A DNA stretch of 9,450 bases from Ruminococcaceae bacterium UBA5391 (lineage in GTDB: Bacteria; Bacillota; Clostridia; Oscillospirales; Acutalibacteraceae), in the NCBI GenBank assembly GCA_002410755.1, contig DHOL01000041.1, positions 21,052 to 30,501 on the forward strand. The letters are read 5' to 3'. This document shows positions 1-6,619 of the stretch, in pieces (the first letter of the stretch is position 1; every line of letters starts with the position of its first letter). A program made the translations under genes and the position numbers. A model generated the notes under the pieces. It did no database searches and had not been told where the DNA came from. It saw only the letters and a program-made list of their open reading frames with translations.

Positions 1-287
1 CGCTGGTCGTACTGCCCGGGCAGGTATTCTACTGCGAAAGTCCGGTAACCTTTCGGCAGGGGATACTGTTCTTCATAGACGAGGTCGGTATTTGGCTCTG
101 AGAAAATTGTCCCGCGTGCCGCAGCAAATTCTTCCGGTTTCAGGCCGGAGATGTCATAACGATTCACAAGGCGGAGATCTTCCAGTGATTTCAGGCCCAG
201 ATTTTCAGTAAGGTCGGCCATCGTCCGGCGTGCCTCTCCGTTAAAGCCAGGCTTCTTTTCCACGAATATCCGGATAACTTCAGACAT
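1..287 (-). CDS. purL: Phosphoribosylformylglycinamidine synthase, N-terminal part (cut by window edge)
   Basis: The reading frame from the ATG at 287-285 runs without a stop to the window edge, giving 95 complete codons. It begins MSEVIRIFVEKKPGFNGEAR and continues with a conserved stretch containing LGLKSLEDLRLVNRYDISGL. This is the characteristic N-terminus (PurS-like region) of the large single-polypeptide FGAM synthase found in many Clostridia. The family converts FGAR, glutamine and ATP to FGAM in step four of cytosolic de novo purine synthesis. The start is supported by a GGGGG Shine-Dalgarno-like run at 294-298, six bases upstream. The catalytic synthase and glutaminase domains lie outside the window and cannot be judged. 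The gene has its own candidate promoter and a leader hairpin upstream, so it appears transcribed separately from the cell-wall operon. Recognition is by remembered family pattern. Confidence 0.9.
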   Translation of the reverse strand, partial: MSEVIRIFVEKKPGFNGEARRTMADLTENLGLKSLEDLRLVNRYDISGLKPEEFAAARGTIFSEPNTDLVYEEQYPLPKGYRTFAVEYLPGQYDQ

Positions 288-301
288 TGCGTACCCCCGT
301 T

Positions 302-321
302 CCGCCGCAAGGGCGGTTTTT
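302..321. other. GC-rich hairpin in purL leader (terminator-like on plus strand)
   Basis: CCGCC at 302-306 pairs with GGCGG at 312-316 around a five-base loop, GCAAG. On the plus strand it is followed by TTTTT at 317-321, so it looks like a short intrinsic terminator facing away from purL. On the minus strand the same hairpin sits just before the purL Shine-Dalgarno run (294-298), where it could affect ribosome access. Which strand matters cannot be decided from sequence. Confidence 0.45.
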
Positions 322-353
322 CTCAATCCGTTACTTTCCCAGTATGATTTCTT

Positions 354-382
354 ATTCTATCACAACACTGTGCAGCGGGGAA
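354..382 (-). promoter_or_regulatory. Candidate promoter of purL (extended -10)
   Basis: On the minus strand TAGAAT (359-354) is preceded by TGA, giving the extended -10 form TGnTAGAAT. A weak -35, TTCCCC (382-377, three of six matches), lies 17 bases upstream. Transcription would start near 347 and leave a leader of about 60 bases that carries the hairpin at 302-316. The same 11 bases, TGTGATAGAAT, recur in the candidate promoter of the aminotransferase gene at 6658-6663. Confidence 0.5.
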
Positions 383-411
383 GCCCCCCCAGTTGCGTCT
401 ACACGGCAATG

Positions 412-1791
412 TCAGGAGACCACTTTTGCCGCGGCCGTCATCAGAGAAGAAGCAATCCGCCCGGCGGAAGAAAGACTGCCGGAAGAAGAATTCTCTACCA
501 GCACGACAAACGCGAGCGGTGTGCTGCTGTTTGAGGAAAAACCTACCATCCAGCAGTTAGGGCTTTTTCCACCGCCAACTTCCCCTGTGCCGGTTTTCGC
601 ACAGACCGCCAGATTAGAGAACATGCTGTCACCGTATTGATTTGTCACATTATAGCGCAGATAGGATTTCAGGCGCTCTGCCGTTGAAGGCTGCAACAGT
701 TCAGAACCCATCTGCCCCGAACCGGTTTTCTGCGGTAGCCCAAGCGGCTGAACAATGCTTTTTACCATATAAGGCATGACAGGTGTCCCGCCGTTTGCAA
801 CCGCGCCCATCAGCACAAGAAAATGGAACGGGTTGACTAGGTCGGTATACTGGCCCACACCCGACCAGCCGAGCTCGTCTTCCGAGGCTCCCTTTACACT
901 GTAAGAACTTTTTGCGCAGGAAATCCCGTCAAGTGAGAAATTGTGCCCAAACCCCATGGACTGTGCTTCGGCAGACATTCTTTCTGTGCCGAGCTCTATG
1001 GCAATCTGCGCAAAGGCAACATTGGAGGACTTCGCAAGTGCATCTTTAAAATGCAGTTTACCGTAAGAGCGGATGTCCGTAATCTGATTGCCGTTGACGG
1101 TAATGCTGCCGGGGCAGTTCCAGACGCGGCTGTCAAGATCGGAGATATTCTCGATTGCTGCGGCGGAAGTGACGGTCTTAAAAATGGAACCGGGAATAAA
1201 CGTGGAGGAGAGGACTTTGTTCAGGTATGCGCCGCTGTATGCCTTGTTTGTATCGAGGTCTTTCGGCGGGTTCTGCGGGTCAAAGTCCGGGGTGCTTACC
1301 ATGCAGAGCATCTCTCCGGTCTTGTAGTTGTAAACTGCCGCAACGCCGTTGCGGTCGCCGAGTTTTTCCCGTGCCAGCCGGCAGAGGCTTGCGTCCAGCG
1401 TCAGGTTGATGTCGCATCCGGCTGACTTCCCCGTGGGGGATGCAAGCCCGGTAATTGGGTTATAGCCAAAAAGCTCGCCGCAGTAGACAGACTGCACGCC
1501 TGTTGAAATAAAGCCGTTGGAATCGCCGACAGCATGAAGCATGGCACGCCGCGTTTCCAGGTCGTCCGTATAGACGCGCTTCCCATTCTTTGTCTGAGCA
1601 AGCACAGTTCCGTTCCGGTCAAGCACGCGTCCGGCCGAAGAAGTGGATGCCCCGGTAAGGTGTCCGTTAAAGGGCTGTATTGCCCACGCTCCGCCGTGTG
1701 TGACAAGGCCGTAAAGGAAAACACTGAGGCCGAAAAAAAACGCCACAGTCAGGATAATCAGGATTAAAGAGCGCCGGCCAGTCGTTTTCAT
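412..1791 (-). CDS. Class B penicillin-binding protein (peptidoglycan transpeptidase)
   Basis: This 459-residue protein is a membrane-anchored D,D-transpeptidase that would crosslink peptidoglycan outside the cytoplasmic membrane. One N-terminal membrane segment (about residues 9-30) is followed by the class B motif GRVLDRNGTVLA (54-65). The penicillin-binding domain has all three catalytic motifs: SxxK as S202-I-F-K205 within STFIPGS, SxN as S255-S-N257, and K399-T-G401. It is short for a class B PBP, closer to the PbpA type paired with RodA in actinobacterial cell-wall operons than to long FtsI or PBP2 proteins. Its ATG overlaps the stop of the upstream SEDS gene (ATGA, 1788-1791), and a strong AGGAGG lies about eight bases ahead, so the two are very likely translationally coupled partners. 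No PASTA domain is seen at the C-terminus. An elongation, division or sporulation role cannot be chosen from sequence alone. Confidence 0.93.
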   Translation of the reverse strand: MKTTGRRSLILIILTVAFFFGLSVFLYGLVTHGGAWAIQPFNGHLTGASTSSAGRVLDRNGTVLAQTKNGKRVYTDDLETRRAMLHAVGDSNGFISTGVQSVYCGELFGYNPITGLASPTGKSAGCDINLTLDASLCRLAREKLGDRNGVAAVYNYKTGEMLCMVSTPDFDPQNPPKDLDTNKAYSGAYLNKVLSSTFIPGSIFKTVTSAAAIENISDLDSRVWNCPGSITVNGNQITDIRSYGKLHFKDALAKSSNVAFAQIAIELGTERMSAEAQSMGFGHNFSLDGISCAKSSYSVKGASEDELGWSGVGQYTDLVNPFHFLVLMGAVANGGTPVMPYMVKSIVQPLGLPQKTGSGQMGSELLQPSTAERLKSYLRYNVTNQYGDSMFSNLAVCAKTGTGEVGGGKSPNCWMVGFSSNSSTPLAFVVLVENSSSGSLSSAGRIASSLMTAAAKVVS

Positions 1792-3473
1792 TTTCTGGAC
1801 CTCCTTGCTGCGTAGGTGCGCTCATCACATGCTTTCAGGAATGCAAGCATTCCCCAGACCGAAACCATGCTTGAGCCGCCGAGGCTGATAAACGGGAGTG
1901 TGACACCCGTGAGCGGCAGCACGTCCGTTGCACCAAAAACATTCAGGCAGGTCTGGAAAAGGAGCACCCCGCCAGCCGTGCAGGCTGCAATGGAATACAG
2001 TGTAGAACGGCTGCGGGAAGCCTCACTGCGCGCATAAAGCGCAAGGGACGCAAGGATGAGTACAACAATAACGGCAAGCACAACGCCTAACTCTTCACAG
2101 ACCATCCCGAACACAAGGTCGCTTGTGGAAGCAAATACGTCCCGGAGACACCCGTGCCCGACGCCGACTCCGAACATTCCTCCGGAGGCGGAATAGCTCA
2201 GCACACGAACCTGCTGGTATCCTGCATCGCCAGTGTGTTCCCAGACGTGGCGCCAGACTTCAAACCGCTGTGCCACATAAGGTTTGATTTTGAGAATCAG
2301 GAACGCCCCAAAGGCTGCTACGGCCAGGGCCAGGGCAATCGTCCGCACGCTGCCGGAACGCATGAATGCGATAATCAGGAACATGACAAAGAAGATGCAG
2401 GCTGTGCCGAAGTCGCGCATCAGGAACAGTGCACCCATACAGATAGCCGAGAAGCCGATGAACCCCGAAAGATTCCGGTAGGTCTGAAGCCTGTCCAATG
2501 TTGAAGTGCCAACGAGGATAAAAGCTATTTTAATAAATTCTGAGGGCTGAAGTGAGAGTGAACCGTAGTTAATCCAGTTGCGTGCACCATTGCGGGACCT
2601 TGCAAACAGCAGGTTCACGGCAAAAAGGATCAGCGCAAAGACGGCAATGCCGGTGCGCCAGCGCATGACACGGTCCATGTCGCCAAGGAACCAAATCATA
2701 ATGCGGTACAGAATGATGCCCGCGGCAATGGCGGTTACCTGCGTCCATGAGCTTTTCAGGTCTACACCGGATTGTATTGCAAGGCCGATGCCGCAGAGCA
2801 GGAACGCGAGGGTTTCCAGCTCAAAACTGACGTGGCCGAGAATTTTAATGGAATAAAGATAGAGCGCCCACTCAAGGACTGCAAGCACCGCGAGCGGATA
2901 CAGGAAGGAGAGACTGAACTTCCCTTTGGAAAATGCAACCTGCAAGGCAAGCAGAGCCTGAGTGAGAAAAGTAAGGAACAGAAGCCCGAAAGGGGAAGCA
3001 GCACAGCGGCGGGGCGGCTGTGCAGGAGCAGCACCTACTTCTTCTGTGCTCTTTAGCATCAGCACCGTTGAGCCCATGGCAATCACGTCACCGGGACAAA
3101 CCGGCGTACGGCCCAGCACTTTCCTGCCGTTTACAAATGTACCTGCCTTAGAGTTCGTGTCTGAAACAAACCATCCGCTTTCCCGGCGCATCAGCACGGC
3201 ATGGGCACGGCTTGCGGTCTGGTCGCGCAGGACGACGTCACAGCTCCGGCTGCGGCCGATTGAATTTTCCCAGTACAGTACGGGGATTACCTGGTGTGTT
3301 GTCATGTCTTCCAGCACCATGACGGGGGATTCCCGCCGTTTGCCGAGACGCAGCGAATGAAAGCATTTTAATGCGACAACAGCCGTAAGAATCGGGACAA
3401 TAATCCGAAAGAGAAAAAGCATGACTGAAATCATGCTGGAAGTCAAAAATGATAAATCGAACGGAAACTTCAA
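1788..3473 (-). CDS. FHA domain fused to FtsW/RodA/SpoVE-type SEDS peptidoglycan polymerase
   Basis: This 561-residue protein has a first membrane segment (about 14-36), then a cytosolic FHA phosphothreonine-binding domain (about 63-141), then about ten or more membrane segments of a SEDS glycosyltransferase (about 161-548). FHA hallmarks are GRSRSCDVVL (73-82), SRAH (88-91) and the turn GTFVNG (111-116). SEDS hallmarks are the loop NGARNWINYGSLSLQPSEFIK (about 295-315), SGGMFGVGVGHG (430-441) and TSDLVFGMVCEELG, whose D452 matches the catalytic Asp of FtsW/RodA (Asp297 in E. coli FtsW). The C-terminal PFISLGGSS is also typical. Family role: it polymerises lipid II into glycan strands in complex with a class B PBP, encoded here by the overlapping next gene. 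The start is TTG, chosen because AGGAG lies eight bases upstream; the next in-frame ATG (residue 14) has no such site and would cut into the first membrane segment. FHA fusion suggests control by Ser/Thr phosphorylation, but no kinase is in the window. Confidence 0.93.
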   Translation of the reverse strand: MKFPFDLSFLTSSMISVMLFLFRIIVPILTAVVALKCFHSLRLGKRRESPVMVLEDMTTHQVIPVLYWENSIGRSRSCDVVLRDQTASRAHAVLMRRESGWFVSDTNSKAGTFVNGRKVLGRTPVCPGDVIAMGSTVLMLKSTEEVGAAPAQPPRRCAASPFGLLFLTFLTQALLALQVAFSKGKFSLSFLYPLAVLAVLEWALYLYSIKILGHVSFELETLAFLLCGIGLAIQSGVDLKSSWTQVTAIAAGIILYRIMIWFLGDMDRVMRWRTGIAVFALILFAVNLLFARSRNGARNWINYGSLSLQPSEFIKIAFILVGTSTLDRLQTYRNLSGFIGFSAICMGALFLMRDFGTACIFFVMFLIIAFMRSGSVRTIALALAVAAFGAFLILKIKPYVAQRFEVWRHVWEHTGDAGYQQVRVLSYSASGGMFGVGVGHGCLRDVFASTSDLVFGMVCEELGVVLAVIVVLILASLALYARSEASRSRSTLYSIAACTAGGVLLFQTCLNVFGATDVLPLTGVTLPFISLGGSSMVSVWGMLAFLKACDERTYAARRSRK

Positions 3474-3481
3474 GCGCCCGT

Positions 3482-3489
3482 CTCCTTTC
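3482..3489 (-). promoter_or_regulatory. Ribosome binding site that decides the TTG start of the SEDS gene
   Basis: The minus strand reads GGAAAGGAGA followed by seven bases and TTG. AGGAG at this distance from a TTG is the main reason to place the start at 3473 rather than at an internal ATG. Confidence 0.7.
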
Positions 3490-3502
3490 CGCCTGTCCTT
3501 TT

Positions 3503-3542
3503 ATTATAACTTCATTATAACGGGAAAAGAGGGGAAAGTAAA
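3503..3542 (-). promoter_or_regulatory. Sigma-A-type promoter of the FHA-SEDS/PBP operon, with doubled -10
   Basis: On the minus strand TTTACT (3542-3537, four of six -35 matches) is followed after 17 bases by a perfect TATAAT (3519-3514). A second perfect TATAAT (3508-3503) lies 11 bases downstream, because GTTATAAT occurs twice in direct repeat. The second copy has no good -35 at normal distance. Initiation from the first box would be near 3507, about 34 bases before the TTG start. Confidence 0.65.
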
Positions 3543-3593
3543 TGAACCCGGAAAGGCGGAATCCTGTCCGCGGCTTTGGCAAAAGATGCGGGA

Positions 3594-3633
3594 AATAAAA
3601 AACCCGGAAGGGAGAAAATATCCCATTCCGGGT
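3594..3633 (-). terminator. Strong intrinsic terminator after the dockerin gene
   Basis: ACCCGGAA (3602-3609) pairs perfectly with TTCCGGGT (3626-3633). After one bulged A the stem continues with GGGA (3610-3613) against TCCC (3621-3624), closing a seven-base loop. On the minus strand the stem runs straight into TTTTTATT (3601-3594). It lies about 60 bases beyond the dockerin stop and insulates the cell-wall operon from trpS-side transcription. Confidence 0.85.
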
Positions 3634-3670
3634 GCTGCCGCCTTTTCCCATCCTGGCCTGTATTATGGAG

Positions 3671-3691
3671 AAAAAAAGGAGGATAATCCTT
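3671..3691 (-). terminator. Weaker first terminator directly after the dockerin stop codon
   Basis: On the minus strand AAGGA (3691-3687) and TCCTT (3680-3676) form a short five-base stem with a six-base loop, followed by a run of seven T (3677-3671). The stem starts five bases after the TAG stop. It would act in tandem with the stronger terminator at 3594-3633. Confidence 0.5.
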
Positions 3692-3695
3692 CCTG

Positions 3696-4244
3696 CTATC
3701 CTGTAATTTTCAGGGAATCGAGGCGGGAAGCAGATTTCTTGAGCAGAAGCAGGTCCGCAGTATCTGCCGTTCCATTCCGGTTCAGGTCGGCTGCCGCACA
3801 CTGGTCGTCTGCAAGCTCACCCTGCCCGGACAGATAACGATAAAGCAACGTACATCCATCCGCTGTTGGCTTCCCGTACCGCGTCAGGTCGCCTGGGATA
3901 ACAGCGGTCACGTCACTTGCCTTGATACCTGCCGCAGTCATGGTTAAAACAGAGTCGCCTGTGCAAACGTAGCCCTGTGCCCGCCGCTTTCCAGAAAGCG
4001 AAATGACGGAAACATGCAGGGAAGGGTTCCCGGCCTCGTTCTCAAGCTGCCTTTGCAGCTCCAGGACTGTCACGGGCCCGGGGAAAAAGTAAAAATTTTC
4101 CTTCGCTTTTGCGGAAGCCTGCAACGGGATATTCTGCCCGTGAGCAAAAACAGCACTGCTCCCAAAAGCCGAAACCGAAAAAGGCAACAGCAATGTAAGA
4201 AGCAGCAATACGAAAAATCTTTTCCAATAATTTCTTAAGAACAT
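3696..4244 (-). CDS. Small secreted protein with C-terminal dockerin-type repeat pair
   Basis: With the start MFLRNYWKRF the product is 182 residues. Residues 3-26 form a signal peptide with basic residues (R4, K8, R9), a leucine-rich core and possible cleavage after VSA (26) or VFA (34). Residues about 50-117 are a beta-rich segment of unknown function ending GYVCTGDSVLTM...VTAVIPGD, as often seen just before clostridial dockerin modules. Two dockerin-like repeats follow. The second has a good calcium loop (D153, N155, N157, G158, D161, D164, then LLLLKK). The first (119-138) keeps D119, G124 and the LLYRYL helix but has T, Y and G at positions 3, 5 and 12, so it probably does not bind calcium normally. 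Dockerins bind cohesins in cellulosome-like assemblies; no cohesin or catalytic domain is present, so the partner is unknown. Start choice is uncertain: in-frame ATGs at 4262 and 4256, a GTG at 4253 and a TTG at 4301 also exist. Confidence 0.72.
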   Translation of the reverse strand: MFLRNYWKRFFVLLLLTLLLPFSVSAFGSSAVFAHGQNIPLQASAKAKENFYFFPGPVTVLELQRQLENEAGNPSLHVSVISLSGKRRAQGYVCTGDSVLTMTAAGIKASDVTAVIPGDLTRYGKPTADGCTLLYRYLSGQGELADDQCAAADLNRNGTADTADLLLLKKSASRLDSLKITG

Positions 4245-4252
4245 CACAGTCA

Positions 4253-4288
4253 CCATATCCATCCTATTAAAAAAATGGTGGATATTGG
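4253..4288. repeat. Inverted repeat at the 5' end of the dockerin gene
   Basis: CCATATCCA (4253-4261) is the inverted complement of TGGATATTGG (4279-4288) apart from one bulged T, giving a nine-pair stem over a 17-base loop. The loop is A/T-rich (T7 on the minus strand). It lies between trpS and the chosen dockerin start and could be an operator or an mRNA hairpin near the ribosome binding site. No function can be assigned. Confidence 0.4.
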
Positions 4289-4322
4289 CAGACTGTGTCA
4301 AATTTTCACAAATGGAACCCGG

Positions 4323-5345
4323 TCAGATATTTTTGGGTGGAATAAACCCAATCTTTTTCATAGCTTTGCGCAGGGTGCGTATGGAGATGGCATAGGCTTT
4401 CTGCGCAGCTTCGCTCCAGCACTGCTCGAGGTAATCGCGGTTTTTAATATAGTCGGTGTAGCGCTCGCGGATTGGGCGCAGATGCTCTGTAACGGCTTCA
4501 CCCACGGCGCCCTTAAAATCGCCGTAACCCCTACCTGAAAACTCGGATTCAATTTCGGCCGTTGTTTTACCCGTTACGCAGGAGTAGATTTCCATAAGGT
4601 TGTTTACGCCGTCTTTGCCCTCGGCATGCCGCACGCAGGCTTCACTGTCTGTCACGGCACGCTTAAATTTGCGCATGATATCCTCCGGCTTGTCAAGTAC
4701 GGCAATATATGCGTTTGCATTGGTATCGGACTTGCTCATCTTCTTTGTCGGGTCTTGGAGCGACATGATTTTGGCGCCGACCGACGGAATGTATGCTTCC
4801 GGCATTTTGAAAGTCTGGCCGTAGAGGCCGTTGAAACGTTCCGCGATGGTGCGCGTCAGCTCAAGGTGCTGCTTTTGGTCTACACCGACAGGCACAAGAT
4901 CCGCCTGATACAGCAGGATATCCGCCGCCATGAGCGGTGGGTAGGTGAAAAGGCCGGCATTCACATTTTCCGGGTGCTTAGCGGATTTGTCCTTAAACTG
5001 TGTCATGCGTTGCAGCTCCCCAAACTGGGTGTAGCAGTCGAGAATCCACGCAAGCTGTGCATGAGTTGGCACATGGCTCTGAATAAAGAAGATGCTTTTC
5101 TTGGGGTCAACGCCGCAGGCCAGGAACAACGCATAGGCCTCCAGCGTATGATGGCGGAATTCTGCGGGGTTCTGCCGTACCGTGATGGCATGAAGGTCTG
5201 CCAGGGCATAGATGCAGTCATACTTGTCCTGCAGGGCGCTCCAGTTTTTAATTGTGCCGAGGTAATTGCCGAGCGTGATGATACCGCTTGGCTGAACGGC
5301 ACTGAAAATCACTTTTTTGTGTTCGTCAGGTTTTGCCTGTTCCAT
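4323..5345 (-). CDS. trpS: Tryptophanyl-tRNA synthetase
   Basis: This 340-residue class I aminoacyl-tRNA synthetase attaches tryptophan to its tRNA in the cytosol. The HIGH-equivalent signature is PSGIITLGNYLG (19-30) and the KMSKS loop is intact at 202-206 (KKMSKSDTN). Other family blocks are DLHAIT (50-55), LLYQADLVPVGVDQKQHLELTR (144-165), which carries the tryptophan-pocket Asp, and IPSVGAKIMSLQDPTKKMSKS. Length and architecture are normal for a bacterial TrpRS. The ATG at 5345 has an AGAGGG about 11 bases upstream, rather far but usable. It lies 62 bases after the aminotransferase stop with no terminator between, so the two are probably cotranscribed. That gap is too short to hold a T-box leader, a common control of trpS in Firmicutes, so tryptophan-responsive control, if any, must come from further upstream. 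Confidence 0.97.
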   Translation of the reverse strand: MEQAKPDEHKKVIFSAVQPSGIITLGNYLGTIKNWSALQDKYDCIYALADLHAITVRQNPAEFRHHTLEAYALFLACGVDPKKSIFFIQSHVPTHAQLAWILDCYTQFGELQRMTQFKDKSAKHPENVNAGLFTYPPLMAADILLYQADLVPVGVDQKQHLELTRTIAERFNGLYGQTFKMPEAYIPSVGAKIMSLQDPTKKMSKSDTNANAYIAVLDKPEDIMRKFKRAVTDSEACVRHAEGKDGVNNLMEIYSCVTGKTTAEIESEFSGRGYGDFKGAVGEAVTEHLRPIRERYTDYIKNRDYLEQCWSEAAQKAYAISIRTLRKAMKKIGFIPPKNI

Positions 5346-5407
5346 AACAAAGATAACCCTCTTTCAGCAGAATTGGAATGGCAGCGGGCTTCTAAAATAA
5401 CAGAAAA

Positions 5408-6592
5408 TTATTTTTCCGGCAGGATGCCGCCGAGAATTTGGATGCCTTTGATAAGATTTTCATCCGTCGGGGTTGTGTAGTTGATGCGGAAAGAAGAGGA
5501 CGGCTGCGTTTCATCCGTGAGGAATGTGTTGCCAGACACGACGCAGACCTTACGCTTTACGGCTTCCTGGCAGAATGACAGCATGTCCGCACCATTCGGA
5601 AGGGTGCACCAGAAGAACAGCCCACCCTGGATGGGCAGGTAGGAAATCCGCGGTGCAAGGTAGCGGTCAAGCGCATCCGACGCAACCTTCGCTTTCCTGC
5701 GGTAAACGCTCTTGAGGCGCTGAAGGTGCGCGCCAAAATCACAGTGCTCCAGAAGCTCATAGCAGACCATCTGTGCCCAAAGGTTTGTATGGACATCTTC
5801 CCCTTGTTTGCAGACGACCATTTTCTGGATGATCTCCTGCGGGGCGACACAATAACCCACACGAATACCCGGCGCAATGACTTTCGAGAACGTGCCGGCA
5901 TAGATGACCAGGCCATCCGTATCCATTGACTTAATCGGGGGAATATCTTCGCCCGCAAAGCGGAGGGCCCCATAAGGGTTGTCCTCCAGAATAAGCAGAT
6001 GATATGTCTTGGCTATTTTGTAAAGCCTGCGGCGCTTTTGCAGGCTCATGGTGATGCCGGTTGGGTTTTGAAAATTCGGGATTGTATAGAGGAACCGGAC
6101 GTTTTTCTCTTCCTCCAGCGCGCGTTCCAGCGCAGTGAGGTTCATCCCGTCCGGCTCCATTGGGATTCCACGGAGCTTTGCCCCGTAGGAGCGGAAGGTG
6201 TTCAGCGAGCCGACAAAGCTCGGTGCCTCACAAAGGATGGTATCCCCCTCATTGACAAGGGACTTGGTTGCAAGGTCCATGACCTGCTGTGCACCGCTTG
6301 TAATCAGTATGCCGTCAAAACTGCGGCCGATACCGTGCTTTTCCTGAAGATAGTTGGAGACAGCCCTGCGCAGCGGGGCATAACCTTCCGTTACACCGTA
6401 CTGTAAAACTTCAATGGGCTTTTCCCGTAGGAGCCTTTCGGAAATTTTTGCAATCTCCTGAATCGGAAACGCGTCTGGTGCCGGATTCCCCGCAGAAAGC
6501 GAGATGGCACTGGGATCTGAAGCGAACTTGAACATTTCGCGGATCGCGGAGGGCTTAAGCCCTTTCACACGGTTTGAAAACAGATAATCCAT
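5408..6592 (-). CDS. Fold-type I PLP-dependent aminotransferase (class I/II; 2-aminoadipate/aromatic aminotransferase-like)
   Basis: This 394-residue enzyme (from ATG at 6592) should transfer amino groups between an amino acid and a 2-oxo acid using PLP. The PLP site is complete: SGAQQ (99-103) for phosphate contacts, N176-P-T-G179, D204 and Y207 in LEDNPYG, the Schiff-base lysine K237 in GTFSK, and the carboxylate-binding R369 in FRINY. The pattern is that of the LysN/kynurenine aminotransferase and MocR C-terminal-like subgroup. No winged-helix DNA-binding domain precedes it, so it is not a full MocR regulator. Substrate cannot be fixed from sequence; next to trpS an aromatic amino acid is tempting but only a guess. 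A longer form from TTG at 6628 was rejected because that codon lies inside a leader hairpin and has no ribosome binding site. The chosen ATG has AAGGG nine bases upstream. Confidence 0.93.
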   Translation of the reverse strand: MDYLFSNRVKGLKPSAIREMFKFASDPSAISLSAGNPAPDAFPIQEIAKISERLLREKPIEVLQYGVTEGYAPLRRAVSNYLQEKHGIGRSFDGILITSGAQQVMDLATKSLVNEGDTILCEAPSFVGSLNTFRSYGAKLRGIPMEPDGMNLTALERALEEEKNVRFLYTIPNFQNPTGITMSLQKRRRLYKIAKTYHLLILEDNPYGALRFAGEDIPPIKSMDTDGLVIYAGTFSKVIAPGIRVGYCVAPQEIIQKMVVCKQGEDVHTNLWAQMVCYELLEHCDFGAHLQRLKSVYRRKAKVASDALDRYLAPRISYLPIQGGLFFWCTLPNGADMLSFCQEAVKRKVCVVSGNTFLTDETQPSSSFRINYTTPTDENLIKGIQILGGILPEK

Positions 6593-6619
6593 TCTGCTGT
6601 GCCCTTCTTTCGTCCCGTT

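Noticed and set aside
370..395. Possible terminator of the PBP operon (GGGG...CCCC hairpin on the minus strand)
   Set aside because: The G-run can pair with CCCC but no T tract follows on the minus strand, and the region overlaps the likely purL -35; not supported as a terminator.
943..1425. Plus-strand open frame of 160 codons opposite the PBP gene
   Set aside because: It is the shadow of an intact transpeptidase gene that has all three catalytic motifs; the antisense product looks like no known family.
3238..3801. Minus-strand open frame of 187 codons spanning the SEDS promoter region
   Set aside because: It overlaps the SEDS start, two terminators and the dockerin 3' end in another frame and has no start signal or family features.
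4245..4301. Longer dockerin protein starting at TTG 4301
   Set aside because: The TTG is part of a TTGACA hexamer, there is no ribosome site ahead of it, and the extension would put 19 extra residues before the signal peptide.
4626..5480. Plus-strand open frame of 284 codons opposite trpS
   Set aside because: It lies antisense to a clearly intact tryptophanyl-tRNA synthetase. It has no recognisable domain or good ribosome site and is explained by GC-rich codon positions.
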